Below, piece by piece: positions 32,670 to 43,069 of a stretch of 64,000 bases of DNA (within the stretch, counting starts at the first letter, position 1; each line of letters starts with the position of its first letter). The stretch is from Saccharomycopsis fibuligera x Saccharomycopsis cf. fibuligera (taxonomy: Eukaryota > Ascomycota > Saccharomycetes > Ascoideales > Saccharomycopsidaceae), in the NCBI GenBank assembly GCA_001936135.1, contig CP012815.1:1240001-1304000 (forward strand), in the 5' to 3' direction. A program made the position numbers and the translations under genes. A model generated the notes under the pieces. The model was not told the origin of the DNA, did not search any database, and saw only the letters and a list, made by a program, of their open reading frames with translations.

Positions 32670-33724
32670 TATAAAAAATAAATTTACGGATGTATAATTG
32701 CTAATTCTGTCTAGTATGTTATCATAACTATTTGAGGTATGTTTATCAAATGTAGAATTAAATGATTGTATGTGTAACAAAAAATGGTGCTCATGAAGTC
32801 TAACCGAGGCTTATAGTGTGTCAATAAATATTGATTTATGGTAAACTAAAGGAAAAACTAGTCCAAGAACATTACTTTAATGCGCTATTATTACTATGTA
32901 TATATTTAAAAAAAAAATTTGTGTATTAAAAGTTTCAGCAGTACAGGAAGTTGACGCTAAAAAGGTGTTTAGAGTGTTGATATTGGAGGTATAAATGATT
33001 TTTTAAACCTGCATGTTATCGGACCAATAAAGAACGGGCCGAAAATGCGAAAACACGGACCGATTTAAAAATATATTCGTTTCTATTTTTTTTTCACTCA
33101 TATTTACTGAAGGCTTGCAACGTCCGACAATCAATATAGCAAAGCGAGACTGCATAAAATACGTAACATAACAACAAGACAGTCAATAGAGGTATTCACC
33201 AGAACTTACAAAAAAAAGGTGGTGTACTATAAGTAGAATAAAACAGACATTAGAAAAATTAAACTAAACTAAGAAAAGCATGAAAAGAATAACGAAATAG
33301 AATGAGTAATAAAATTATTAGGAAAAAATAAAATTTTGGGTTATATATATTAGAGATAAACAATGTAACCCAGTTTGAATTCCAACTGACAGCTTTCAAT
33401 TCAGTTTTGCTATTTCCCAAAATTTATCTTTGAGAGTGGTATAATAATGGATTTGCTTAAGATGAACACGAAAATGCAAACTGAAAGCGGTTTGACATTG
33501 GCATTATCACAGGAGAATGAAAGAAAAAGCCATTTTCTAATTGGAGAGAAGCATTCAATAACACTTTTGCCATATAAAGACTACTGCAGAGTCAGCTTAT
33601 CATAACAAAGCTAAAAACCAAAAGAAAGTGGCATGACGAGACAAGATGAAGATGCAAATATTCTTTGTTTTTTCATATTTTGAAGACTGATAGTTGGTTA
33701 ATAATAACAAAATGTTCACATAAA
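32670..33724. other. Convergent spacer
   Basis: About 1.05 kb between the 3' ends of the unrecognised gene and the GPI-type gene. AT-rich, no repeat or gene seen. Confidence 0.55.
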
Positions 33725-34276
33725 TTAACAAGCCAACAATGCACCAGCAACAACAGCAGCACCAAAGCCAAAAGCGTTGACAGAGTTAGCAACATTACCA
33801 GCGTTAGCGGTCTTGGTGTCTTTGACAACAGCAGTAGCGGTACCTTGTTCAGTCTTGTCAAATTTACCGTATTTGTGAGTACCAGTGCTGGAAGAAGAAG
33901 AGGAAGCCTTAGTCTTGTCAAATCTACCGTATTTGTGAGTACCAGTGCTGGAAGAAGAAGAGGAAGCCTTAGTCTTGTCAAATCTACCATATCTGTGAGT
34001 ACCGGTGGTGGTGGTAACGGTGGTTTGTGGGTGTTTTGGACCAATAGTTTTCACAATTTCCACACTACCGTCAGTAGTTTGTTTCTTGTAAGCAGACAAA
34101 GCTTCAGTCAACTTTTCTTCACCAATGGTAGTGGTGGCTTCTTTGCCAGTAGCATCAGTGTAAACACTGACAACTTTAGCAGATGGAGTCACAGTAGAAG
34201 AAACATCACTGGTGACGGTGGAAACGGAAGCCAAGGCGGTGGCAGCAAAAGCAACTAAGGACAAGGAAAACTGCAT
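33725..34276 (-). CDS. Small GPI-anchor-type cell wall protein with tandem repeats
   Basis: 183 residues from ATG at 34276. An in-frame TTG 33 bp upstream would put a polar stretch before the signal peptide and is rejected. MQFSLSLVAFAATALAS is a clear signal peptide. The body is Ser/Thr/Val-rich. It then has three copies of a 20-residue repeat centred on TGTHKYGRFDKTK and a run of six Ser. The C-terminus (NAGNVANSVNAFGFGAAVVAGALLAC) has small residues followed by a hydrophobic tail, fitting a GPI-attachment signal. The likely role is a mannosylated wall or plasma-membrane protein. The YGRFDKT repeats are not of a family I can name. There are no Kex2 KR sites between the repeats. Confidence 0.8.
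   Translation of the reverse strand: MQFSLSLVAFAATALASVSTVTSDVSSTVTPSAKVVSVYTDATGKEATTTIGEEKLTEALSAYKKQTTDGSVEIVKTIGPKHPQTTVTTTTGTHRYGRFDKTKASSSSSSTGTHKYGRFDKTKASSSSSSTGTHKYGKFDKTEQGTATAVVKDTKTANAGNVANSVNAFGFGAAVVAGALLAC
33851..34010 (-). repeat. 60-bp coding tandem repeat
   Basis: Exact 60-bp period: copies at 33851-33910 and 33911-33970 differ at a single base, and a partial, more diverged copy lies at 33971-34010. The repeat is in frame (20 residues). Confidence 0.95.
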
Positions 34277-35364
34277 TGTGGATATTTTATGGATGGATGT
34301 TGAAAACAAAGGATAAGGACTCTGTAAGACTGTAAGACTGACGAAGAATAATTTCTATTTCTTGAAGAGACAGCAAAAGTGCAAGAAATTATATTTATAC
34401 AAAAGACAGAAAAGGGGAAAGGAAAAAAGAACTATATAAAAGGAAAAAAAAGAAAAAACAAAAAATCGAAAATATCTCAAACTGCCCAAAAGGTCCGAGC
34501 AGCAAAACAAAACATCCGCACTAGCTCCAGCGGGCTGCAGCCCGCAGACAATATCGGATGCGCTTGCCGGCAGGGCCGTGGCCAATGAGAACACGCACTG
34601 GCTCGTGCCTCGGCTGGACACCCGGCCGACGAGCTCATCCAACGTCAACAACACGGTGAGATGGGGCATTAAGACAGTAAAAATAGGTAGTGGTTGTGGA
34701 ACACATAAATACTGCTTTAGTTAAGTCAAAACTTGTGTTTTTTCTGGCCTTAAAGCGTTGTTGTAGCTGGGCGACATCTTGCCAATCACGGGAGGTCAAA
34801 TTTACCACGGCCAAAAACAGAACTTCTCCGACCATTTTGGGGAAAGCTTGTGCATGACGTAACTGCAGCTCGTTCTTCTCTGTTTGACTTTTTAGGGGGT
34901 ATTTGACCCTTTAATTCAGAATATCTGCAGATACGTGCAGCATCGGGCGGAGAGGGGCTGGACAGTAGGGTTACATGTTTTAAAGACATATACCTTGGAA
35001 ATGGGTCTTAGAAAAATATATCCGGGTACTCGTATTTTTTTTCAAAGTCACATGCTAAGTCACATTTTCTTGTAAGAAGCTGAAGCACCATTCCTGTGGG
35101 TTTTAGTATAAGGAAAAGACAGTTGTGAAATCATAAGCCATAATCAGGCTTTCAGTTCTTCTGATTTAACCATTGAAAGCAATTATTACAAGCATTCTAT
35201 TCATCGCAAGAATTGTGACTTGTTTTCAGCCAAATGTCTTGTTAATTTCATGATTCGATGTTTTTATCAAGGGATGTGACTGTTTAAACTTAGATCAGTC
35301 CCTCCACTTTATATCACATATCTATATTTTTTGCTTAGCGAAGTAAATTACAACAGCAGTCCCG
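34277..35364. promoter_or_regulatory. Divergent region, GPI-type gene / 221-residue gene
   Basis: About 1.1 kb between two divergent ATGs. AT-rich A/G tracts near the GPI gene, then a GC-rich patch (34500-34650) with a 16-bp palindrome and a CCAAT box (about 34581). No gene recognised. Confidence 0.55.
34530..34545. promoter_or_regulatory. GC-rich 16-bp palindrome (CGG-N8-CCG)
   Basis: GCGGGCTGCAGCCCGC is a perfect palindrome about 255 bp upstream of the GPI-type gene. CGG...CCG inverted triplets are typical targets of Zn2Cys6 regulators; which factor is unknown. Confidence 0.45.
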
Positions 35365-36030
35365 ATGGCAACTACGGTGGAGCCACCTTTCAATGACTTC
35401 ATCAAAGCTGCAACAAGCTTCTTCATATCTGTCTCTAGAGCGATTGCTACTGTTTGCTTTTGCGGCTGTATAGATTCTAAACGGTCCAAGAAACTTAGCA
35501 ATAGAAATAAACTGAAAGTAGTACTTGCCAATGCTTCAAGCGCTAGATTTAGCAATGATCCATACAATATATTCCACAATGCTAATGGTGTTTTTGACAC
35601 AGAAAGGTACGATGATGATGGTAATAATGAGCTAGAAATGCTACTCAATGCAAGCAACGAAAATATCAACCCAAGTTACAACTCCATGGGCGTGGCAGAT
35701 AACCGCTCTTTGGTATCTACCCAATCAGTCGACTCCAAGCTTGCTTTTCCCCAAAATTTTCTCAAAATATTTGATTTTAATCTCAAGAACTGGTACACAG
35801 GTAAGAACCGGACTAATTGTCAACAACTATATTCAATACATAGGCCTTCTCAACGTTCCTATACCAGCGTCAGTGGCAGTGTAACAGATAACTCTAGCAT
35901 GTCTTCTAGAGCTTTTATACTAGAAGGTGTTCCTGAAACTGCTATAAAAGACAATCATTTAGTGGAAGACTTAAACTTGGAAGGTTTGATGGCCAGCAAT
36001 GATGGCCAGAAGTCAGTAAGTGACTTTTGA
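35365..36030 (+). CDS. Unrecognised 221-residue protein with Cys-rich N-terminal hydrophobic patch
   Basis: ATG at 35365. The family is not recognised. An amphipathic or hydrophobic segment (FIKAATSFFISVSRAIATV) runs directly into CFCGCID and a basic cluster SKRSKK. This arrangement suggests palmitoylation and membrane attachment. The rest is Ser/Asn-rich and likely disordered, with a short hydrophobic motif FPQNFLKIFDFNLKNWY near residue 130. Length, codon use and the absence of overlap with another gene support a real gene, but it could be lineage-specific. Confidence 0.6.
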   Translation: MATTVEPPFNDFIKAATSFFISVSRAIATVCFCGCIDSKRSKKLSNRNKLKVVLANASSARFSNDPYNIFHNANGVFDTERYDDDGNNELEMLLNASNENINPSYNSMGVADNRSLVSTQSVDSKLAFPQNFLKIFDFNLKNWYTGKNRTNCQQLYSIHRPSQRSYTSVSGSVTDNSSMSSRAFILEGVPETAIKDNHLVEDLNLEGLMASNDGQKSVSDF

Positions 36031-36766
36031 GTTCATAGTATCTCGACTGGTTCCATTCCAATAAGTCAGTATGCACAAAGTCTATATGTTTTATACATGA
36101 GCTTAGCACAAACAGCGTTACGGATACTAGCATTCATATACTTCAATTTAAAGGATTTTATTGCCAAAATAAAGATATTGCTCACTTTAAAATAATGGAG
36201 CAGAGCACCACACAGCATGCTCTCTGTGTAGACTGTCTAACCCTTAGGCATACAATGAAGCTTTTTGTGCTCACTTTCAAAGCATTTTTCAGAAGACACC
36301 AAATTCCCTTTGTTTATTTAAAATAGTTTATACTCCAGCTTCACCAATGTGTGAGTTCAAAAACACTTCAACAGGGAAAACATTTGAAAAAGCTGTGCAT
36401 CTTTGCTAGCTTTAAGTAGTGCTAGTGCTAAATGAGAGGGGCTACTTAAAAAACAAACATAAAAATAAATAACAGTCTTATTACCACCAATTTTGCAAAG
36501 TGTGATGACTTTAGGAGTACTAAGCTGAGTTCATAGGATGCGATAATTTGATATCCGGTTGCAGCATAAAGCAAAGTGGTTAAAATGACTAATATTAGAT
36601 GAAAGAATCATTGCTTCAAATTAACCGTGAATAAATTAGAGATTCAAGAGACGATATTTTGGGAAACCAAAATTGCTAAAAGTTGCGAGCCTTACTGGCA
36701 GCTGTCTGAATAGCAACTACAATCCTGTAAATGACATGTCCTGACAACATTGTAAAGTTAGGCGTT

Positions 36767-36817
36767 ATTTTTTATTTTTTATTTTTTATTTTTTATTTTT
36801 TATTTTTTATTTTTTTA
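36767..36817. repeat. (ATTTTTT)n microsatellite
   Basis: About seven 7-bp units, nearly perfect. Confidence 0.9.
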
Positions 36818-37316
36818 TGACATATATAAAAGTGTGGAAGCTCATCGTGCAAAATAATATTTTAAAAAATTTATAAAAAATATGAACCTACGAATAACCT
36901 TTTGAGCTTATAATAGTAACGTTTTTTCGCTAAGGGCTATATATGCATGGCAGAAGCTTAAGAAGCATTCATGCAGCTCTATATATCAATCATTAATCCT
37001 GTTGCAACGTCCTGCATGTAGATGCATGGCTTTTTTTTTTTTTTTTTTTCTCACCATGTTCTTGTACATTAATTCTTTTTAAACGCTACTTTTCTGGCTT
37101 GTGGCTCTTTGGTATGTCAAATTACTTTATAAACCCATCAGGACTGTCTCTATAGAAGCAAGATATAGTCTAGTTTTCCGAAGGCTAGTTCCTGCATGCT
37201 AGTGTTAGCGCAATAGGAATTAAAAAACATGTTCACCATGTAAAACCTATGAAGAGGTTTTGCACTTACTTAGAAATATAAAACAAAATCAATGCAGTTT
37301 ACCTAATTGGTTCAAG

Positions 37317-37351
<35 letters not shown>
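37317..37351. repeat. Poly(A) tract, A35
   Basis: Thirty-five consecutive A, about 600 bp upstream of the PKP2 start. Confidence 0.9.
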
Positions 37352-37352
<1 letters not shown>

Positions 37353-37950
37353 GTTTGTGTTTTAATTAATTGGCAAAGAAGAATAGAAATTTGTTCAGAC
37401 ATACTGAATCTTAAGGCAATTAATTTCTGTAGAAGTAGTAGTTGCTGCTAACGACTTAGTTTTCTTGATGAATAACACATACTCAGCAGCGGCAATTTTA
37501 TATTTCTGGAGTTACAGCAGAGGTATTGCCAACAAATGGGATTCAATGATTTATCCTGCGTATTATAGTGATGTCTTTTAGTTTGGGCTTTTCTCATATA
37601 ACATCATCTTAAACACTTTGAGCACTTCCCCTTTATGCACCCACACATAAGGTACATCGTTTTTGATTAGATAAGCAGGGATGACAGGCAGGTTATGTAC
37701 CCCGGGAATCAGGTAAATCAAATTAGCACGAGAGAAAAAAATGACTAACTGCAGTGTCAATTACTACAAGTTTGTACCGGAAACGGTGAAACGACGCGCG
37801 TTGCTTGGACTTGACAAGTTCTTATGACACCACTTTTTTGATGAGTGGCAGCGTTCAGTGGATATAGAGCAAAGGTCTTAAAACTTTAGAAGCAGTTTGG
37901 CCCATCATCAGAATTTCCAGCAAGCTAATAAGTTACAATAGAGTATAATA

Positions 37951-39684
37951 ATGCTTAGAACTAGTAGTATAAGGAACTATCAACACATTGCTAGGCACCA
38001 ATCGTCCAAGTCCCATAGTAATAGCTATAGCTATAGCTATGGCGGCTGCAGTCCAAGACCAATAATAGGTGCGCCGTCAACCGCCACCACCATTTTACAA
38101 AATAGAAATTACACCAGTTATAAAAACATCAAGAGGTTCCCTTTAAATGTTGATTATACCACCACAGATCATAACTATATACGGTATTTAGCCGACAATT
38201 TGCCCGAGTTGGGACCATACCCCACTTACTCCAAATACGTGAATCCATTACATTTCTACCAAAACACAGTGATGAGCAAGTGGGTAGCTAAGAAAGCCCA
38301 TCCAGTGACGCTTCGACAACTAGCTAATTTTGGTAAAAAATTGACTCAAGAAAAAGTAATTGCTTCAGCGAATTTCGTTAGATTAGAAGTGGCTATTAGA
38401 ATTGCTAAAAAATTGAGGGACTTGCAAGTGTTGCCGTATGCTGCAATATCAAACCATCACTTGGTAAGGGTTTACGAAAGTTACTATAACATTTTTGAAA
38501 ATTTCAGGAAAATTAGACCAATTACCACATTGCAAGAAAACGATGAGTTTTGCAAACTTTTGTCCAAGATGCTTAAGGATAATTTGCTTAGCTTGCCGCA
38601 TTTAATAATGGGGTCTTTGGAATGCTCGATTTTGAATTCGATGACGCAAACTCAATTGGATGAGTTCATGTCATCTACGTTAAGGGCCAGAATTTCTAGA
38701 AGATTAATGTGTGAGGCTCATTTGTCATTGACTGATAAATTTAAAAGTTCGAGTTGCAATGTGGATAAGCCGGAATCAGACTATATTGGTGATGTTTTTT
38801 ACAAATGTTCAGCGGTGGAGAATTTGAGAGTTTGTGGCGAGATTGCCAAGAAAATCACCCAAAGTTTATGTCCGCCTGGGTACTTGATGCCTGAAGTGAT
38901 TATTGAAGGCGATGATGTCAAGTTTCAATTCATGGTTACTCATTTGAGATATTTGTTTGGTGAAATCTTGAGAAATTCATATGAATCAACAATGCATAAC
39001 TTCATTCTTAATCATGCTGACAAGCCAAATGATTTTTTCAAAAGCAACAAGCCGCCGCCAATTCTTGTTAATATAGTTAGCAATAAAGAAACCGTGAATT
39101 TCCGGTTCAGTGACCAAGGCGGTGGGGTTAAAGGAATTCCAATCGATTTGATTTGGTCATTTGGTAAAAATGAAAAAATTGCTAGACAAGCGTTGAGAAA
39201 TTTCCATAAATTGCCTGGTTTGCAATGGGATACTGACTACAATCCGATAAATTACGATTCCGAGGATTACTACGGCGATGAAGAACCAGCGTTGGGCAAT
39301 AGGTATGTTAGCAAGAATGGCGAGAACGAGCAAGCGCAGCAGCAGCAAGCGCAACTGCAGCCAACCAGCGAGCTAGATAGCCAGCAGATAGAAGAGGTGA
39401 CAAAAACAACGTCTGATATCAAAGCAGTGCTCAATAAAACGTCCCTAGCCGGGCATTATAATGATTCCAGTTACTTCAAAACTGAAGTGAAGAACTCGTT
39501 GCAAAACTTGATGGAAAGACCGTCCAACTTTAAACTAAACTTGGGCTTGGCTATGTGCAAGGTGTATGCTGATTATTGGAACGGCAACTTGTTGATGAAC
39601 TCGTTGGATAATTACGGCACAGATACTTACTTGACTTTGCAAAGGTTAGGTACCAACGATGAACTAAGGTTGGACAAGGCCTAG
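37951..39684 (+). CDS. PKP2: Mitochondrial pyruvate dehydrogenase kinase (Pkp2-like)
   Basis: 577-residue GHKL-fold protein kinase that phosphorylates and inhibits the E1 alpha subunit of pyruvate dehydrogenase in the mitochondrial matrix. The N-terminus is Arg/Ser/Tyr-rich with no acids, as in a presequence, and includes an AGCTAT-encoded Ser-Tyr repeat. The BCDHK-type four-helix domain follows (HPVTLRQLANFGK...). The N-box is HLRYLFGEILRNSYES (about 38938-38985), with the ATP-lid G1 box SDQGGGV (about 39109-39129) and an FHKLPGLQ segment. The C-terminus GLAMCKVYADYWNGNL to ELRLDKA matches yeast Pkp2 as remembered. It is longer than the S. cerevisiae protein (about 491) because of a Gln/Asn-rich insert at about 39300-39420. 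Confidence 0.85.
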   Translation: MLRTSSIRNYQHIARHQSSKSHSNSYSYSYGGCSPRPIIGAPSTATTILQNRNYTSYKNIKRFPLNVDYTTTDHNYIRYLADNLPELGPYPTYSKYVNPLHFYQNTVMSKWVAKKAHPVTLRQLANFGKKLTQEKVIASANFVRLEVAIRIAKKLRDLQVLPYAAISNHHLVRVYESYYNIFENFRKIRPITTLQENDEFCKLLSKMLKDNLLSLPHLIMGSLECSILNSMTQTQLDEFMSSTLRARISRRLMCEAHLSLTDKFKSSSCNVDKPESDYIGDVFYKCSAVENLRVCGEIAKKITQSLCPPGYLMPEVIIEGDDVKFQFMVTHLRYLFGEILRNSYESTMHNFILNHADKPNDFFKSNKPPPILVNIVSNKETVNFRFSDQGGGVKGIPIDLIWSFGKNEKIARQALRNFHKLPGLQWDTDYNPINYDSEDYYGDEEPALGNRYVSKNGENEQAQQQQAQLQPTSELDSQQIEEVTKTTSDIKAVLNKTSLAGHYNDSSYFKTEVKNSLQNLMERPSNFKLNLGLAMCKVYADYWNGNLLMNSLDNYGTDTYLTLQRLGTNDELRLDKA

Positions 39685-40190
39685 GCGGGGGGTTTTTTCA
39701 AAACAAATTTCTCACACATGTACTGATTTTCGTGTTTTATATTCGGCATGTCATTTAAAAGCCGATTTTTTTTTAGAGTAATGACAATAATGATGATTTA
39801 TGGATTTTAGAAAATTTTTTTGTAAACTTTTTAGAGCGCCTGTTATGAATAAACTTTTCAGCAAAAGACGCGAGAGAAAAAAAAAAAAAAAAAAAAAAAA
39901 AAACGAAAAAAAACAGTGTAAACACGTTACTAAAAGTATATATGTATAGAGTGAACAGCAAGAATGAAAATAAAACTTAGGTAAGAAAAAGTAAAACTGA
40001 TAAGAAAAAAATCATAATAGACAGAGAAAAAAACAAAAAAAAAAATAAAAAAAAAAAGAAAAAAACTAGTAGAAATTGATTGAATAAAAAACGATAATCA
40101 TGAAATAATAATAGTATAAGGGAAACAAAAAAAAAAAAAAAAAAGATAAGAAATAAAGAGCAATGATTTGGCAAAACTACCAACTTTCCA
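39685..40190. other. Convergent spacer, A-rich
   Basis: 3' regions of PKP2 and the symporter. Strongly A-rich on the + strand with A27 at 39877-39903. Frames here are low-complexity artefacts. Confidence 0.6.
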
Positions 40191-41753
40191 TCAGATACGG
40201 TATCTAAAGTATGGGTTCTTGTCACCCATTTCTGCCAACTGTTTAGCTGTGTAGTGTTTATACTTGCCTTCAAGAATATCTTTCTCTCTCTTTTTGTTTA
40301 TCATGGTGTAAATGACAATTAATACAAAAGTCGCAACCAAACCCAAACCAATAAAGCCTATAGCAATCCCGTGACCCAAGGTGTAATGTGGCCCATCTTG
40401 AGTTCTATAAAAGTTGGAACCAAATGTACCCCCAAAGTTACCCAACCCAATATGTAAAGCCATTCCGACAGCACGCTTGTAATCGCCGGCCAAGTTGTTC
40501 GCCATCCACGAGACGATTGTTGGGAAAGCTGGGTACATTCCTGAAGCGGCAATAAAAACACCTGCATAGATGGCTCCTGGCTGAGAAACTGGATCACAGC
40601 CAATAGCAATGCAAAATCCAACCAACATGGTCAAAAAATTGACCACCAAAAATGGCGATCTTCTACCAAACCGATCAGAAAACCAAGCTTGAACCACCGA
40701 CACTATTGAAGCAACAACATAGACAGGAATGGACATTAACTGCGCTTTTGCAGAAGTGTAACCAAGGTTCAAGATAATGGTAGGCAAAAATAAAGCCACC
40801 CCATAAGTAGGAGCAACGATCCCATAGAATACCAAGACATGGACGTAAATTTGCCAATCTTTAAATGCTTGCTTAGCGTATTTCCAGCCTCTTTCTTTAA
40901 CTTCAGCTTCAAAGAAACTCGAAGTATGGTCAGCTTGCTCCAAGCCTGGCACAGAGCTATCAGTATTGTTATCGTGCTCCAACTTGTAAATTACATATTG
41001 TCTTTCTTCTTCAGTTAGAAATTTGGCAGTTTCTGGGAAGTCGTGAAGGAAAAAGAAAGAAATGCAAGCAACAACAACGGTCAAGATACCTTCAAGAATG
41101 AAAATCCATCTCCAGCCTTCTAGGCCGCCCACACCATGCATCTTGCTGATGCCAAAGGCCAAGATGCCGGAGAAGGCGCCGGCAATAGATGCGGCTGCAT
41201 AAAACAATGCTTCACGGTACTGCAACTCATGTCTGCAGTACCAGTTGGTCAAGTAGTATGCGACACCAGGAAACAAACCAGCTTCAGCCACACCCAAAAA
41301 CAAACGAGAAACAACAAGGCCGTGGTAGTCTTGAACAATACCCATCAAGGTCATGACAACACCCCAGGCAATCATAATGATTGGAAGCCAAATCGAAGGT
41401 TTTAATTTTTTAAGCGCCATGTTGGAGGGAACTTCAAACACACAGTAGGAGATGAAGAAAACAGTGAGGGCAATATTGTACTGGTTGCCCTTCAAGTTCA
41501 AGTCTTCTGCCAACCCTTCAATCTTGGCATTACCAATGTTGCCTCTGTCGAGATAGGCCAACAAGTAAAGAATGGAAAGAAGTGGAATAATGTGCAAGTC
41601 CATCTTTCTCAACAACTTTTTCTCGTTGATATTGGGGAACTTTTCGTTTGGTGGCAATCTGCTTCTTGTGGTTTGGGAGCTAGCCACGGTAGAAGACTTT
41701 TCGATCTTGTTTTCGACATATTCCTCGTGGGCCTTGACCTGGTAGTCTTCCAT
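40191..41753 (-). CDS. MFS anion:cation symporter (Dal5/Tna1/Seo1-type)
   Basis: 520 residues from the ATG at 41753; a further in-frame TTG 54 bp upstream is not needed. Plasma-membrane permease of the ACS family, whose yeast members carry allantoate (Dal5), nicotinate (Tna1), pantothenate, biotin or sulfur compounds. Landmarks: MDLHIIPLLSILYLLAYLDRGNIGNAKI in the first span region, SNMALKKLKPSIWLP, RLFLGVAEAGLFPGVAYYLTNWY, GWRWIFILEG, FSDRFGRRSPF, and GLGNFGGTFGSNFYR. The substrate cannot be read from the sequence. The C-terminus ends in KHYTAKQLAEMGDKNPYFRY, typical of the family. Confidence 0.88.
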   Translation of the reverse strand: MEDYQVKAHEEYVENKIEKSSTVASSQTTRSRLPPNEKFPNINEKKLLRKMDLHIIPLLSILYLLAYLDRGNIGNAKIEGLAEDLNLKGNQYNIALTVFFISYCVFEVPSNMALKKLKPSIWLPIIMIAWGVVMTLMGIVQDYHGLVVSRLFLGVAEAGLFPGVAYYLTNWYCRHELQYREALFYAAASIAGAFSGILAFGISKMHGVGGLEGWRWIFILEGILTVVVACISFFFLHDFPETAKFLTEEERQYVIYKLEHDNNTDSSVPGLEQADHTSSFFEAEVKERGWKYAKQAFKDWQIYVHVLVFYGIVAPTYGVALFLPTIILNLGYTSAKAQLMSIPVYVVASIVSVVQAWFSDRFGRRSPFLVVNFLTMLVGFCIAIGCDPVSQPGAIYAGVFIAASGMYPAFPTIVSWMANNLAGDYKRAVGMALHIGLGNFGGTFGSNFYRTQDGPHYTLGHGIAIGFIGLGLVATFVLIVIYTMINKKREKDILEGKYKHYTAKQLAEMGDKNPYFRYRI

Positions 41754-42578
41754 GTTGAAGCGGGAGACGGATGGATATATATGTATGTATGAATCAGAAA
41801 AAAACAAAAAAAATTAAGCGCCGAGGAGCAAGACGATCCTTAAGCAACGCAACACAAGAAAGTAGGAGCAATTGAGAGCAAACAGGAAGGTGAAAAGGGA
41901 AGACAAAAAATAGAGAGAAAGAAAGCGCCGGTACTGGTGGACAGCAAGAAAAGGAGAAGGGAAGAGAGAAGATTTTGAGGAAAGGGAAATGTTGTATTTA
42001 TAAGTTTGCGAGGATACTTGGTATGTATGGTACACTGTACTATGTCTACAACCCTCATCTAGAAGATAACGCGCCACTGGTGCTAGCTAGGGAGAGGGGC
42101 AACGAGTACCCGCAGTGCTGGCGCGTGGGAGTTCTGAAAGATGTTTGTTTTGGTGTTGTGGTGCACCAGCGGTGGTGCTTATGTCATAGGCTGCTATTAA
42201 CATTAGCGGTTGCTGCTGCTGCTGATGATGATAATGATGCCAAACTAGGTTGTTAGCAGAAAGGAACGGATATAAACGAGCTAATAATAATAATAATAAT
42301 AATAAGATCGTATAATTGAGCACTGAGACCCTTTTGTATTTTTTTTTTTTTTTTTTTTTTTCTTTTTTTTTGCACTAAGCTTCAGTTTCGGATTAGAGAA
42401 TTGTGCCCAGGAACTCAAAATCTTTGTTTTGGGTCCTCAGTTGCTGGCGCTTGCTGGGCGCTTGTAACTACTTGACTTGGGCTGGGCGCCGGGGAGCGTG
42501 CACTGCGGGGGGAACCAGACAGGCAGACAGACAGACAGGGCAATATTTAATATTGTCTATGTTTGTCCTGTCGCAATA

Positions 42579-42596
42579 GCTTCAGCCGGCTGAAGC
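42579..42596. promoter_or_regulatory. 18-bp perfect palindrome
   Basis: GCTTCAGCCGGCTGAAGC is its own reverse complement, about 830 bp upstream of the symporter ATG. A 15-bp hairpin (7-bp arms) lies at 42541-42555. A regulator site is possible; factor unknown. Confidence 0.4.
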
Positions 42597-42974
42597 TCGC
42601 TGAAGCTGACTCCAACTGACTCCAGTTCACTCCGTTTCACTGATTAATGCAGGCAGTGGCAGGCAGCGGCAGGCAGCGATGTGGCCGCAAAAACGGGTCT
42701 TTCCGTGCCACCCCTACACCCCCAGTCTCCAGTATCGCCGGTATCTCCTCTCGGCCATTTCTCCAATTGGCGTTTACGCATTACTGGATAACATTGATAT
42801 AGCCAATGCCAGATCAGATCTACTGTGCTTGCTTGCTTGTTTGCTTGCTTGTTTTTTTGTTTGTTTGTTTGTTTATTGGTATATGGATGCAACGATACTA
42901 CTCAAGAGTAAGTAAGTATCCAGGTCTATGCTAGTTCATATAAAATGAGTTAGGATACGATACGACGATACTAC

Positions 42975-43024
42975 AAGATAAGATAAGATGAGATGAGATG
43001 AGATGAGATGAGATGAGATGAGAT
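42975..43024. repeat. Pentamer array (GATAA)n/(GATGA)n
   Basis: Two GATAA units followed by seven to eight GATGA units. The first units create GATAAG sites, but their position inside a microsatellite makes GATA-factor control doubtful. Confidence 0.85.
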
Positions 43025-43069
43025 ACCATAACCATTTTCTGCTGCAGAGCGTAATACACCCGCCACCGC

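Larger units (their letters stand above)
36031..37950. other. 1.9 kb gene-free region
   Basis: Between the unrecognised gene and PKP2. AT-rich, with a 7-mer ATTTTTT microsatellite (36767-36817), T19 (37031-37049) and A35 (37317-37351). A 60-codon frame at 37578-37760 shows no family features. No RNA gene recognised. Confidence 0.5.
41754..43069. other. Promoter of the symporter and 3' region of the HD-domain gene
   Basis: 1.3 kb without a recognisable gene. It holds a (TAA)n run at about 42280-42303, T23 (42339-42361), an 18-bp palindrome (42579-42596), CAGG/CAGA repeats near 42520-42540, a TTGC/TTGT run (42829-42875), and a GATAA/GATGA pentamer array (42975-43024). GC-rich patches alternate with AT-rich ones. 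Confidence 0.5.

Noticed and set aside
42829-42875. TTGC/TTGT run encoding Cys-Leu repeats in one frame
   Set aside because: Simple tetranucleotide repeat; no gene context.
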